64,000 bases of DNA from Maribacter sp. (GTDB lineage Bacteria > Bacteroidota > Bacteroidia > Flavobacteriales > Flavobacteriaceae): NCBI GenBank assembly GCA_011050675.1, contig DRFI01000025.1:1-64000 (forward strand), given 5' to 3'. Below, piece by piece: positions 15,964-25,768 of this stretch. A program made the translations under genes and the position numbers. Under the pieces are notes generated by a model. The model was not told the origin of the DNA. It did no database searches and worked only from the letters and a program-made list of their open reading frames with translations. Within the stretch, counting starts at the first letter, position 1. Each line of letters starts with the position of its first letter.

Positions 15964-17319
15964 ATGCGAATACATTTTATTGCAATAGGAGGAAGTGCTA
16001 TGCACAATTTAGCATTGGCATTAGAACACAAAGGATATATTATTACGGGTAGTGATGATGTCATTTTTGAACCTTCTAAGTCTAGACTTGCTGCCAAAGG
16101 ATTATTGCCAGTAGAGTTTGGATGGTTTCCTGAGAAAGTAACAAGCGACTTAGATGCAATTGTTCTAGGAATGCATGCAAAAGAAGACAATCCTGAATTG
16201 TTAAAAGCGCAAGAATTAGGTATTACTATATATTCTTATCCTGAGTTTTTATACGAGCAATCTAAAAATAAAACTAGAGTAGTTATTGGCGGAAGTCATG
16301 GTAAAACAACCATTACGTCTATGATACTACATGTGCTCAATTTCCATGATATTGAAGTAGATTATATGGTAGGTGCTCAATTAGATGGGTTTGATAGAAT
16401 GGTGCACTTAACTGAAGATAATGATTTTATAGTTTTAGAAGGTGATGAGTATTTGTCTTCCCCAATAGATAGACGACCAAAATTTCATTTATATCAACCT
16501 AATATAGCTTTGTTGAGTGGTATTGCTTGGGATCATATTAATGTCTTTCCAACTTTTGAGAATTATGTTGAGCAATTTAAAATATTTGTAGATAGTATTG
16601 TAAACGGTGGTTCTATAACTTACAATATAGAGGATGAGGTAGTTAAAGAAGTAGTCGAAGCATCTGAAAATGCTATTAGAAAATTACCATATACTACGCC
16701 AGAATACAGTGTTGAAGATGGCGAAACGCTTTTGGAAACCAATGAAGGACCAATGCCAATTGAAGTATTTGGAAAGCATAACCTTAGTAATTTGGCTGGA
16801 GCAAAATGGATCTGCCAGAATATGGGGGTCGATGAAGAGGATTTTTATGAGGCAATCGCAACTTTTAGCGGTGCTTCAAAACGATTAGAGAAAATAGCAG
16901 AAGCATCTACTAGTATCGCCTATAAAGATTTTGCACATTCGCCAAGCAAGGTTGCAGCAACTACTAAAGCTGTAAAAGAACAATACCCAAATAGAAAATT
17001 AATTGCCTGCTTAGAGTTACACACGTATAGCAGCTTTAATCCTGAATTTTTAAAAGAATACAAAGGTGCATTAGATGCTGCAGATGAAGCGGTAATTTTC
17101 TTCTTGCCAGAATCTGTTGCTATTAAGAAGTTAGAAGCGGTAACTACCCAGCAAATATCAGAAGCCTTTCAAAGAAAAGATTTAAAGATTTTCACCGATG
17201 CTAAATCGTTCCATGAATATTTAGATAATCAGACGTATGGAGATACGACCTTATTATTAATGAGTTCAGGTAATTATGGCGGTTACGATTTAAAGAAATT
17301 TCAGGAGTTATTGAAATAA
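15964..17319 (+). CDS. Mur ligase family protein, Mpl-like (peptidoglycan recycling)
   Basis: A 451-residue Mur ligase. The N-terminal UDP-binding fold begins IHFIAIGGSAMHNLA. The ATP loop GGSHGKTT is at 109-116, followed by the LEGDEY segment near 160 and the AWDHINVFP motif near 198. The central and C-terminal domains continue with FGKHNLSN and DFAHSPSK. Length and the N-terminal SAMHNLA segment fit the UDP-N-acetylmuramate:L-Ala-gamma-D-Glu-meso-DAP ligase (Mpl) group rather than MurC, whose equivalent usually reads GIGGIGMS. It would return recycled wall tripeptide to the precursor pool in the cytoplasm. It stands alone. Confidence 0.8.
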   Translation: MRIHFIAIGGSAMHNLALALEHKGYIITGSDDVIFEPSKSRLAAKGLLPVEFGWFPEKVTSDLDAIVLGMHAKEDNPELLKAQELGITIYSYPEFLYEQSKNKTRVVIGGSHGKTTITSMILHVLNFHDIEVDYMVGAQLDGFDRMVHLTEDNDFIVLEGDEYLSSPIDRRPKFHLYQPNIALLSGIAWDHINVFPTFENYVEQFKIFVDSIVNGGSITYNIEDEVVKEVVEASENAIRKLPYTTPEYSVEDGETLLETNEGPMPIEVFGKHNLSNLAGAKWICQNMGVDEEDFYEAIATFSGASKRLEKIAEASTSIAYKDFAHSPSKVAATTKAVKEQYPNRKLIACLELHTYSSFNPEFLKEYKGALDAADEAVIFFLPESVAIKKLEAVTTQQISEAFQRKDLKIFTDAKSFHEYLDNQTYGDTTLLLMSSGNYGGYDLKKFQELLK

Positions 17320-17411
17320 TTAGAGTTAGAAAATAGGGTAAAGACTTATTAGATTGTTTGGTATTTGGGTTTTTAACGAAGCTAAATAGATATTTCAGCC
17401 AAAATCTATAC

Positions 17412-17855
17412 TTAAACTCCGAATTGTTTTAAATGGTGGTCTAAATGTTTGTATTGAACTTGACCCCATTGCTCTTTAGTAAATGGACCAAAAGTAGGAT
17501 GCGGATACCATTCTTCTCTATCACGTACAGCATAGAAATCATCAACTAGGGTTTTAAGATGGTTGTGTTCTGATGCAAAATCTTTATCTTCTTTAGTTTT
17601 TAGTTGAGGTGCCGTAGGTAAATTTTTCCTCCAGGGGTTATCATTGTACAACGATTTTTTAAAGAATGTTTTAATGAACCAATTGCCTTTAGAATTATTT
17701 GGTTTATTGGCTATAGCCAACTTTAAAGGATACTGGCAATGCCAGCACATTTGACCAACGGTCATTTTTCCCCAACCTTTCTCAGAGTTTTCTGAAAGTA
17801 GTTCAATTCTATTTTTAATTTCCTCGAATGCCTCTTCGTTTAACAATGATTTCAT
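17412..17855 (-). CDS. DUF1569 protein (DinB-like four-helix fold)
   Basis: A 147-residue soluble protein. Typical DUF1569 features are GWGKMTVGQMCWHCQYPL at about 27-44 and the C-terminal GPFTKEQWGQVQYKHLDHHL. Histidines at about 39, 98, 135 and 139-140 could form the DinB-type metal site. Function unknown. It is convergent with the Mpl-like gene and divergent from radC. Confidence 0.75.
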   Translation of the reverse strand: MKSLLNEEAFEEIKNRIELLSENSEKGWGKMTVGQMCWHCQYPLKLAIANKPNNSKGNWFIKTFFKKSLYNDNPWRKNLPTAPQLKTKEDKDFASEHNHLKTLVDDFYAVRDREEWYPHPTFGPFTKEQWGQVQYKHLDHHLKQFGV

Positions 17856-17916
17856 GTTGGTTTTTTAAATGACGTATAAATTTACCATAAAATAATTTGT
17901 TCTGTATCTTTATCCA

Positions 17917-18615
17917 ATGCACGATAAACCCACTTCGTTCTCCATTAAAAATTGGTCAGATGATGACAAGCCTAGAGAAAAGCTAGTACAGAAAGGTCGA
18001 TCTGTACTATCTGATGCTGAATTAATTGCCATTTTAATAAGTTCGGGGAGTAGGTCTGAAAGTGCGGTAGAATTATCTAAACGTATTTTGGCATCAGTAG
18101 ACAATAACCTAAATGAACTTGGTCGATTGTCCATTAAACAATTAATGACCTTTAAAGGTATTGGGGAAGCTAAAGCAGTAAGTATTGCTGCCGCCTTAGA
18201 AGTTGGTAGAAGACGAAGAGGAGAAAACTCCGCTAAAATTGAAAAAATTGGGAGTAGTAAAGATGTGTTTCATATTTTACAACCGTTGCTTGGAGATTTG
18301 GAACATGAAGAGTTTTGGATACTCTTTCTTAATAATTCCAACAAAGTATTGCACAAGGCTCAATTAAGTAAAGGTGGTATTACCGGTACCTTGGTAGATG
18401 TGCGTATAGTTATGAAGCAGGCGTTAGAATTAGGTGCCGTTGCAATTATTTTGGCTCATAATCACCCATCTGGTACTTTAAGACCAAGTGCGGCAGATAA
18501 ACAGATTACCCAAAAGATAAAAGTAGCTAGCGAAACTTTAGATATTAAAGTGTTGGATCATTTGATCATTACCCAAAAAAGTTACTATAGCTTTGCAGAC
18601 GAAAAAATTCTATAG
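17917..18615 (+). CDS. radC: RadC family JAB-domain protein
   Basis: A 232-residue protein. The N-terminal helix-hairpin-helix region contains FKGIGEAKAVSIAAALEVGRR at about 79-99. The C-terminal JAB/MPN metalloprotease-like domain carries H181-N-H183-P-S-G and D194. RadC was linked to DNA repair historically, but its real activity is unsettled. The stop codon directly abuts the ATG of the next gene (TAGATG), which implies translational coupling. Confidence 0.92.
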   Translation: MHDKPTSFSIKNWSDDDKPREKLVQKGRSVLSDAELIAILISSGSRSESAVELSKRILASVDNNLNELGRLSIKQLMTFKGIGEAKAVSIAAALEVGRRRRGENSAKIEKIGSSKDVFHILQPLLGDLEHEEFWILFLNNSNKVLHKAQLSKGGITGTLVDVRIVMKQALELGAVAIILAHNHPSGTLRPSAADKQITQKIKVASETLDIKVLDHLIITQKSYYSFADEKIL

Positions 18616-19911
18616 ATGTTATTGATTTATACGCATAAGATTACACCGCGGCTTACCTATATCATGAGACATATCTTTGTGAATATATTGGGTATTGAGC
18701 TCGATTTTACCACTAAAGTAGAAGAATTTATAAAACATACAGGTGCCAAAATCACCTATACAAAACAACCCTTACAGAACGAGTTTTTTATTAGAAGTAA
18801 TGAGCTGTTGTTTGAACAAGGTATTAATGATATTCAATTAAATATTGCTGATTGGGACGGTATTCCTTGTTTTTTTCAGGCAGGGGAAAAAAGCATATTG
18901 CCTTTTGATATTTTTTCTGCCAGTTTTTTTATGCTTTCTAGGTACGAAGAGTATTTACCACATGTAAAGGATATACACGGTAGGTTTTCACCTAAAGACA
19001 GTATTGCGTTCCAAAATGGATTCCTTCAAAAACCCGTAGTGGATATTTGGGCTTTTAAATTGTTAGAGGCGCTTAAAGAACGTTTTCCAGAACTAGAGCA
19101 AAAGAACAAAGTCTATGACTTTATATCTGTTATAGATGTGGCTACATCCCATTGCTATGCAAACAGAGGAGTTGTGCGTGGTTTGGTAGGTTTATTGTTA
19201 GATATTGGTACACTTAAACTTAAAAGGGTTGTTGAACGTATTGCAGTAGGGATAAATAGACGAAAAGACCCTTATGATAATTATGCAGAAATAATTGCTT
19301 TGCATAATAAGTATAAGGTGAAATGTAATTTCTTCTTTCAATTTGCAGATTATTCTAAATACGATAAAAACGTATCTACAAATAGCATCCGGTTTAAATC
19401 TCTCATAAAATATGTAGCAGATTATGTGCCGGTATCCTTAGCAGCTAGCTACAGTTCATTTTCCGATTTAGAATTATTGAAGAAAGAGAAAGCCAATCTA
19501 GAAGTGGTAATTAATAGGCCGGTAAATAATTCTAAGATGCGTTACAATAGGGTAGATGTACCACAAACCTATCGTAATTTAATTGCTGCAGAATTTACGG
19601 ACGATTATACAATGGGTTATACTTTTGAACTCGGGTTTAGGGCAGGTACTTGCACTACATTTCAATTCTATGATATACCGTTAGAAGTAAAGCAACCTAT
19701 AAAAGTACATCCATTTGCTGTACACGATATATCATTGTCTAAAATTAAAAAAAATCAAGATGTACTGCGTCAAGTACAACTGATCACCAATGAGGTCAAG
19801 AAAGTAAATGGTACACTGATAACGATGTTTTCTAACGAAGTTTTAGGAAACAAAGAAGACCGCGATTGGATGGCTATTTACGCTGAAATAATAAAGGAAC
19901 AACATGTTTGA
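18616..19911 (+). CDS. Polysaccharide-deacetylase-like protein with DUF7033 N-terminus
   Basis: A 431-residue protein. It begins MLLIYTHKITPRLTYI, a start characteristic of a flavobacterial family annotated as polysaccharide deacetylase with an N-terminal DUF7033 region (about 1-150). A deacetylase-like barrel would follow, with IDV at about 175 and KCNFFFQFADY near 235. The classical second Asp and the His pair of CE4 enzymes are not obvious (IDVATSHCYA), so catalysis is uncertain. There are no membrane segments or signal. It starts directly at the radC stop and overlaps the following HAD gene by 8 bases. Confidence 0.65.
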   Translation: MLLIYTHKITPRLTYIMRHIFVNILGIELDFTTKVEEFIKHTGAKITYTKQPLQNEFFIRSNELLFEQGINDIQLNIADWDGIPCFFQAGEKSILPFDIFSASFFMLSRYEEYLPHVKDIHGRFSPKDSIAFQNGFLQKPVVDIWAFKLLEALKERFPELEQKNKVYDFISVIDVATSHCYANRGVVRGLVGLLLDIGTLKLKRVVERIAVGINRRKDPYDNYAEIIALHNKYKVKCNFFFQFADYSKYDKNVSTNSIRFKSLIKYVADYVPVSLAASYSSFSDLELLKKEKANLEVVINRPVNNSKMRYNRVDVPQTYRNLIAAEFTDDYTMGYTFELGFRAGTCTTFQFYDIPLEVKQPIKVHPFAVHDISLSKIKKNQDVLRQVQLITNEVKKVNGTLITMFSNEVLGNKEDRDWMAIYAEIIKEQHV

Positions 19912-20593
19912 AAATAAGGTTACAGATGTATTTTTTGATTTAGATCATACCCTCTGGGATTTTGATAAGAATTCAGCATTTACATTTCAAAAAATATTCA
20001 ACGAACAAAACGTAGCATTAGAATTAGAAGATTTTTTAGAGGTGTATATGCCTGCTAACTTAAAATTTTGGAAGCTATTTAGGGAAGAGAAAATCACCAA
20101 AGCTCAATTGAGATACCAGCGGTTAAAATCTGTTTTCGATACTATGGGCTATGCGGCTTCAGATGATTTAATACTTCTGTTGTCAGATGAATATATAAAT
20201 AACCTGTCTTCTTTCAATACCCTGTTCCCTAATGCAATTGAAGTGTTAAATTATTTAAAACCAAAATACAAACTGCATATTATAACGAATGGTTTTCAAG
20301 AAGTACAAGCAAAGAAACTGGTCAACTCTGGTATACATAGCTATTTTGATCAAATTATAGATTCTGAAACGGCAGGCGTCAAAAAGCCTAATCCTATTAT
20401 TTTTAATTTGGCTTTGAACAGAGCTGGTGCCATACCTGAAAAATCTTTAATGATCGGTGATAGTTTGGAGGCTGACATAATTGGAGCCAAATCTGTAGGT
20501 TTTAATACCATACACTTTAACGCCCATAAAGAGGAAAGTCATGATGTAGCTCCTATAATTTATGATTTACAAGAAATAAAATCCTTTTTATAG
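19904..20593 (+). CDS. HAD hydrolase, YjjG-like pyrimidine nucleotidase
   Basis: A 229-residue HAD-superfamily phosphatase. Motif I is FFDLDHTLWDFD at about 10-21, motif II is ITNGF near 127, the lysine is in KKPNPIIF near 165, and motif IV is GDSLEADIIGA near 186. The WDFDKNS cap start and overall length fit YjjG, which dephosphorylates non-canonical pyrimidine nucleotides (house-cleaning). It overlaps the end of the previous gene. Confidence 0.88.
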   Translation: MFENKVTDVFFDLDHTLWDFDKNSAFTFQKIFNEQNVALELEDFLEVYMPANLKFWKLFREEKITKAQLRYQRLKSVFDTMGYAASDDLILLLSDEYINNLSSFNTLFPNAIEVLNYLKPKYKLHIITNGFQEVQAKKLVNSGIHSYFDQIIDSETAGVKKPNPIIFNLALNRAGAIPEKSLMIGDSLEADIIGAKSVGFNTIHFNAHKEESHDVAPIIYDLQEIKSFL

Positions 20594-20644
20594 AGTTACT
20601 ATAACTATAGGCTTGTGCCTATTTTTTTAAACTTTGAATTGGTG

Positions 20645-21190
20645 ATGAAAGGGGTACGTATACTTTGTATGGCTTTACTGGGATTTCTAATGGTAACATC
20701 TTGTTCTGAGAATCAAGATTTTGACCAGTTGGATAATCTAGAAATTACCCCAGATTACGAGACCAGTGTTTTTTATGTAAAGGCACAGGAAAGTTTAATA
20801 AATAGAGTAGCCGGACTCAGTTTTTTTACCCAGGATTTTAATTTTGATGCTTTTGAAGAGCCTTTTTTTACAACAAGAGTGCTCTCAGGTGTATTGACCT
20901 ATGAATTGGAAAATACCACAAGTAAGCCTATTGAGATTAGACTTGAGTTTTTAGATGAAGGTGAGAATATTCTAGATACAGAAGTTTTTAGAATGGATGC
21001 TGCGCCAACGGCAGTATTATCGCGTGATGTCGCTTATGGTACTACAGGTAAAAGTTTAGATATTATCAAAGCTACTTCAGAAATACGTTTGACGGCTATA
21101 AACCTTGGTGATAATAGTAGTGAGTCAGATTTGCCAGACCCCTCAGTAGTGCTTCGGTCTAGGGCAAAATTCACATTAGAATTGCAATGA
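20645..21190 (+). CDS. Hypothetical lipoprotein
   Basis: From the ATG at 20645 the product is 181 residues with a lipoprotein signal: MKGVRILCMALLGFLMV then TSCSEN, the lipobox Cys near residue 20. An upstream GTG at 20615 would put ten residues before the signal and is less likely. The body is beta-rich and acidic. It overlaps the DUF5723 gene by 4 bases, and such lipoprotein-plus-DUF5723 pairs suggest a joint role in the envelope. Family not known to me. Confidence 0.8.
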   Translation: MKGVRILCMALLGFLMVTSCSENQDFDQLDNLEITPDYETSVFYVKAQESLINRVAGLSFFTQDFNFDAFEEPFFTTRVLSGVLTYELENTTSKPIEIRLEFLDEGENILDTEVFRMDAAPTAVLSRDVAYGTTGKSLDIIKATSEIRLTAINLGDNSSESDLPDPSVVLRSRAKFTLELQ

Positions 21191-22623
21191 GATTAACACG
21201 TTGCCTTTTTATAATACCAATGTTATTTACTTTGGGAGCTATTGCCCAGAATAAATCGATTCTCTACGATTTCAATGAAATTCCTCAGTCACTTTCTGTA
21301 AACCCAGGTGTTGAAACAGATTTTAAATGGTTTGCCGGTGTGCCTTTATTATCTGGTGTTTCTGGCTATGGTGGCTCTAACGGTATTTCGGTTCATGATA
21401 TTTTTGCCAATGATGGTGTTGATATTAATGTGAAATTTAGGGAGCGTGCATTAAACACACTTACGCCTAAAGATGAATTCAGTTCTACAATTCAACTTGA
21501 ATACTTATCTGGAGGATTTAGAGGAGAGAACCCGAATCTGTTTTATTCGTTTGGTGGATATTTAGAGTTTGATAACATTACGTATTGGCCACAAGATTAT
21601 GCTTCATTAATATTTGATGGTAATGCAGATCAGCTCGGTAGAAGATTTGACTTAGGAGATTTAAAAACGCGTGGTTCTTTGATTAACGTTTTGCATTTTG
21701 GTGTCAATAAAAGGATAGATCGTAATTTAACGATAGGAGGGAGAGGTAAAATATATTCAGGAATTGTTGATTATAGTTCCACCTCCAATAATGGGCACTT
21801 GAGCAATATAGAAGGTCAGAACAATAGAATTGCAACGAACCTCAGTGCAGATTTGCTGTTGCGAACCTCGGGACTTCAAGATTTAGATGATGCCAGTGAT
21901 TCGGATACGTTTACAAATGAGGTTATAAGTAGAGCTCTTTTTGGCGGAGATCTTGGTTTAGGGATAGATTTTGGTTTTACCTATCACCTGACCGAAAGAA
22001 CTACTATTACAGGAAGTCTATTAGATGTTGGGTTTATTTATCATTCTAGTGACCCTAAAAGTTATAGCCTTAAAGGAAACACAACGGTAGAGGGTATTCA
22101 AATAAATGTTTTAGAAAATTTTGCCAGCCTAAATCGAGATTTTTGGCAAGATTTGGTAGATGATATTGAGGCAGAAGTCCCTTTTGAAACCGACACGAAA
22201 AGTTATGTTTCTTTTAGACCAACTAAAATGTACGCATCTATAAGAAATGATTTTGGAGAGCCGGTTGGTAAAGAAGGACAACAAAGTTGTGATTGTACGG
22301 CAGGGTCTTCTGGTTGTGAACTACGTACCAAATACAGAAATTCATTTGGTGGTCAATTATATATCATCAATAGATCTAGAGGTCCACAAATGGCATTGAC
22401 GGGTTTTTATACACGTAGAATCGGAAATATTTTAGCATTTAAAGGTACTTACACCGTAGACAAATTTAGTTATACCAATGTAGGTTTAGGTATGAATCTA
22501 CAAGCCGGACCGGTCAATTTTTATATAATGGCAGATAACTTGTTATCCTATAACAATATTGCAGCCACTAATTATGCTTCGTTTCAATTTGGGTTGAATA
22601 TTATTTCTTGGGGACGTAATTAG
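21187..22623 (+). CDS. DUF5723 family outer-membrane protein
   Basis: A 478-residue exported protein. The signal ends at IAQN. The mature part starts with the DUF5723-typical run SILYDFNEIPQSLSVNPG. Alternating strands and a C-terminus of FQFGLNIISWGRN are consistent with a beta-barrel. A cysteine cluster (CDCTAGSSGCELR, about residues 378-390) is unusual for a barrel and may form extracellular disulfides. It is translationally coupled to the lipoprotein before it. Confidence 0.82.
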   Translation: MRLTRCLFIIPMLFTLGAIAQNKSILYDFNEIPQSLSVNPGVETDFKWFAGVPLLSGVSGYGGSNGISVHDIFANDGVDINVKFRERALNTLTPKDEFSSTIQLEYLSGGFRGENPNLFYSFGGYLEFDNITYWPQDYASLIFDGNADQLGRRFDLGDLKTRGSLINVLHFGVNKRIDRNLTIGGRGKIYSGIVDYSSTSNNGHLSNIEGQNNRIATNLSADLLLRTSGLQDLDDASDSDTFTNEVISRALFGGDLGLGIDFGFTYHLTERTTITGSLLDVGFIYHSSDPKSYSLKGNTTVEGIQINVLENFASLNRDFWQDLVDDIEAEVPFETDTKSYVSFRPTKMYASIRNDFGEPVGKEGQQSCDCTAGSSGCELRTKYRNSFGGQLYIINRSRGPQMALTGFYTRRIGNILAFKGTYTVDKFSYTNVGLGMNLQAGPVNFYIMADNLLSYNNIAATNYASFQFGLNIISWGRN

Positions 22624-22670
22624 AAGCATACCTTCTTCTACATATTTTATTTTTTTGGCATGCTTTTTTC
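22624..22670 (+). terminator. Possible terminator after DUF5723 gene
   Basis: AAGCATACC (22624-22632) pairs with GGCATGCTT (22657-22665) with one mismatch across a 24-base loop, followed by a T-run. The large loop makes it only moderate. Confidence 0.5.
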
Positions 22671-22703
22671 ATATATTACCATGAATTTAAAATACAAGTC
22701 GTT

Positions 22704-23606
22704 TTGAAAACAATTATCGCATTACTATTCACTCTTATAGGTTATAGCTCTTTTGCACAATCAAATTTGGATGAATACAAATATATCATTGTACCAAAAA
22801 AGTTTGATGCCTTTAAAAATATAAATGAATACCAAACAAGTACTTTGGTTAAATACCTATTTACGGGAAAAGATTTTAATGCAGTTTATGATGATAAGTT
22901 ACCAGAAGATTTAAAATTTAATAGGTGTTTAGGCTTATCGGTAGATATAAAAGATGATAGCAGTCTATTTTCTACTAAGACAATTATAAACCTAAAAGAT
23001 TGTAACGATGAAGTTGTATTCAGTTCAATGCAGGGTATAAGTAAAGAGAAGCAATACAAAGAAGCATATAACGAAGCTATTAGAGAAGCTATGCGTTCAT
23101 TTAATGGAATCAACTATACATACAGTGGTAAAAGTGAAAAGAACGACGCTATTACCGTTGATTTTAGAAACGACGTTAAAAAACTAGATGAATCTAAAGC
23201 CAATAAAATAATTCAAATTGAAAAAGCTGCGGATGTTGTAAGTACTCAAAAGGAACCAACGGTAATTTCAAAAGAAACAGAGAAAACACAGTACTACAAG
23301 GATAATACCCCTATTGAATCTAATATTAGAAAATCGGAAATAGAGAAACCTTCTTTTAAAAGCTTAGAGATCAAAAAGCCAATAGCTAAAGATATGTGGT
23401 ATGCACAAGCTACCGATAATGGTTTTCAGTTAGTTGACAGCACACCAAAAGTTAGAATGAACTTACTAAAGAGTTCAGCTGACAATGTTTTCATGGCCAA
23501 AACCGATACTAAGAACGGTATGGTTTACCAAAAAGAGGGCAATTGGATTTTTGAATATTATGAAAACGATAAATTAATTCAAGAAGAATTAAATATCAAA
23601 TTCTAA
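22704..23606 (+). CDS. Hypothetical exported protein with TTG start
   Basis: A 300-residue protein that begins with TTG at 22704; the only nearby ATG (22681) is out of frame. A signal peptide (KTIIALLFTLIGYSSFAQ) follows at once, which supports this start. The middle (about 150-230) is lysine- and glutamate-rich and looks disordered. The C-terminus (about 240-300) looks like a small beta domain. Family not recognised. Its last 4 bases overlap the end of rarA on the other strand. Confidence 0.75.
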   Translation: MKTIIALLFTLIGYSSFAQSNLDEYKYIIVPKKFDAFKNINEYQTSTLVKYLFTGKDFNAVYDDKLPEDLKFNRCLGLSVDIKDDSSLFSTKTIINLKDCNDEVVFSSMQGISKEKQYKEAYNEAIREAMRSFNGINYTYSGKSEKNDAITVDFRNDVKKLDESKANKIIQIEKAADVVSTQKEPTVISKETEKTQYYKDNTPIESNIRKSEIEKPSFKSLEIKKPIAKDMWYAQATDNGFQLVDSTPKVRMNLLKSSADNVFMAKTDTKNGMVYQKEGNWIFEYYENDKLIQEELNIKF

Positions 23607-24880
23607 AAATCATATTTCTCTTTCCATCTATTCTTTAAGAAATCGCTAAGCGCTTTTTCACGGGCATTATTGCCTGGTTTGTAGAATGTGGTGCCTGTAA
23701 GTTCTTCAGGTAAAAATTCAGCGTCTACAAAATTGTTCTGGTAGTCATGGGCATATTTATATTCTTGACCATAACCTAAGTCTTTCATTAATTTTGTTGG
23801 GGCATTTCGTAGCGGTAGCGGTACAGTCAAATTCCCTGTTTGCTTGACAGCCTGTTGTGCTTTTCCAATAGCCATATAACTAGCGTTGCTCTTTGCTGAG
23901 GTTGCTAAGTAAATGGCACACTGGCTAAGAACTATTCGTGCCTCAGGATATCCAATAGTTGTCACAGCTTGAAACGTAGTATTAGCCATTACCAATGCGG
24001 TAGGGTTCGCTAAGCCTATATCTTCAGAAGCAGAAATAAGCATTCTACGGGCAATAAACTTAACGTCTTCACCACCTTCAATCATTCGTGCCAACCAGTA
24101 TACTGCACCATTTGGATCGCTACCTCTAATAGATTTTATAAAAGCCGATATAATATCATAATGTTGCTCACCGGTTTTATCATAAAGTACTGTGTTTTTC
24201 TGAACCTTTGATAAAACCAATTCATTGGTAATAACAATATTGTCACCTGCTTCTGAGTTAACGACTAGCTCAAAAATATTCAATAATTTTCTGCCATCAC
24301 CTCCAGATAAACGTAATAAAGCTTCTGTTTCTTCAAGCTTTATTTTTTTAGATTTAAGCAATGAATCTTTTTCCATTGCCCTTTTTATAAGATTCTCTAA
24401 ATCCTCTTTTCCAAAGGCATTTAATACATATACTTGGCAACGGGAGAGTAGTGCTGGTATTACCTCAAAACTTGGGTTTTCTGTGGTAGCCCCAATTAAA
24501 GTTACCCATCCTTTTTCTACGGCTGCCAATAGCGAGTCTTGTTGAGATTTACTGAACCTATGTATCTCATCAATAAATAATATCGGATTTTTTGCTGTAA
24601 ATAATCCCCCTGCTTGTTTTGCCTTATCAATTACTTCGCGAATATCTTTTACACCACTATTAATTGCACTTAAAATGTAGAACGGTCTTTTACTTTGTTC
24701 CGCGATAATATTGGCTAAAGTTGTTTTACCCGTACCAGGAGGTCCCCAAAGTATTAGCGACGGTATGATTCCTCTTTTAATTTGGTGTGTAAGAGAACCT
24801 TTTTCACCAACTAAATGGTGTTGACTAATATATTCGTCTAATGTTTTTGGGCGTACGCGTTCTGCTAAAGGTTCGTTCAT
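23603..24880 (-). CDS. rarA: Replication-associated recombination protein RarA (MgsA)
   Basis: A 425-residue AAA+ ATPase of the clamp-loader type. Walker A GPPGTGKT is at 46-53, Walker B is ILFIDEIHRFSKSQQD near 100-115, sensor 1 is GATTENPSFE, and the C-terminal oligomerisation domain carries IGYPEARI. It acts at stalled replication forks. Length and motifs are typical. TACTTTTG at 24892-24885 lies just before the ATG and could be a -7 element. Confidence 0.95.
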   Translation of the reverse strand: MNEPLAERVRPKTLDEYISQHHLVGEKGSLTHQIKRGIIPSLILWGPPGTGKTTLANIIAEQSKRPFYILSAINSGVKDIREVIDKAKQAGGLFTAKNPILFIDEIHRFSKSQQDSLLAAVEKGWVTLIGATTENPSFEVIPALLSRCQVYVLNAFGKEDLENLIKRAMEKDSLLKSKKIKLEETEALLRLSGGDGRKLLNIFELVVNSEAGDNIVITNELVLSKVQKNTVLYDKTGEQHYDIISAFIKSIRGSDPNGAVYWLARMIEGGEDVKFIARRMLISASEDIGLANPTALVMANTTFQAVTTIGYPEARIVLSQCAIYLATSAKSNASYMAIGKAQQAVKQTGNLTVPLPLRNAPTKLMKDLGYGQEYKYAHDYQNNFVDAEFLPEELTGTTFYKPGNNAREKALSDFLKNRWKEKYDF

Positions 24881-25018
24881 AATACAAAAGTATGATAATC
24901 TTAAAAGAGAAAATAAAAGTAATGTGCCAATTGATTGTTAAGTAAGGATTTGAATGACAATATGACCAATTTGTAAACGTTGGTAGTATAATTGTAATTC
25001 CAATACCAAAACAAGCTC

Positions 25019-25762
25019 ATGTCAGAAATGGGACATTTTAAATTTTCTAATAAAGTATTTGGCATTCCTCTAATGGCCATGATTCTCATATGGGGAGTGT
25101 ATTTGGTAGAACTTGTTATTGGAGTTAATTTCAATGAAATGGGAGTGAAGCCTAGAACTATTTTGGGTCTTCGTGGTGTGGTTTTAAGTCCATTTATTCA
25201 TGGTTCACTTGAGCATTTATATAACAATACTATTCCGTTGGGTATTCTGCTTTCGGCATTATGGTATTTTTATAGAGATGTTGCTTGGAAAGTAGTTGTG
25301 TACGGTATTTTACTGTCAGGCTTTATAACTTGGCTAATTGGTAGAACATCTCATCATATTGGAGCAAGTGGATTTATTTATGTTCTCGCAAGTTTTATTT
25401 TTTTTAAAGGGATTTTCAGTTCCTATTTTAGACTAGTAGCGCTTTCTTTAATTGTTGTATTTATTTATGGAAGTATGCTCTGGTATATATTTCCGGTAAA
25501 AGACGGTATGTCTTGGGAAGGTCATTTGGCAGGTTTTCTTACGGGTTTGTTTTTAGCGAAGGTCGTAAAAGCTGGTATTCCACAAACTAAAAAATATGAA
25601 TGGGAAAAAGAGGGCTTTAAAGAAGAAGATGACCTCTTTTTAAAACACTTCGATAAAAATGGAAACTTCAGAGAATTACAAAGTGACGAAAATCTTATTG
25701 AAGATGATGGTTTATCAATAAACTACATCTACAAAGAAAATCGTAAAAACGATAAGCAATAG
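25019..25762 (+). CDS. Rhomboid family intramembrane serine protease
   Basis: A 247-residue protein with about six membrane helices. The catalytic serine is in G115-A-S117... (GASGFIY) and the catalytic His169 is in EGHLAGFLTG. The N-terminal HGSLEHLYNNTIPLG (about 61-75) matches the oxyanion-side helix of rhomboids. The C-terminal 65 residues are cytoplasmic and acidic. Convergent with rlmB. Confidence 0.9.
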   Translation: MSEMGHFKFSNKVFGIPLMAMILIWGVYLVELVIGVNFNEMGVKPRTILGLRGVVLSPFIHGSLEHLYNNTIPLGILLSALWYFYRDVAWKVVVYGILLSGFITWLIGRTSHHIGASGFIYVLASFIFFKGIFSSYFRLVALSLIVVFIYGSMLWYIFPVKDGMSWEGHLAGFLTGLFLAKVVKAGIPQTKKYEWEKEGFKEEDDLFLKHFDKNGNFRELQSDENLIEDDGLSINYIYKENRKNDKQ

Positions 25763-25768
25763 GTTGTG

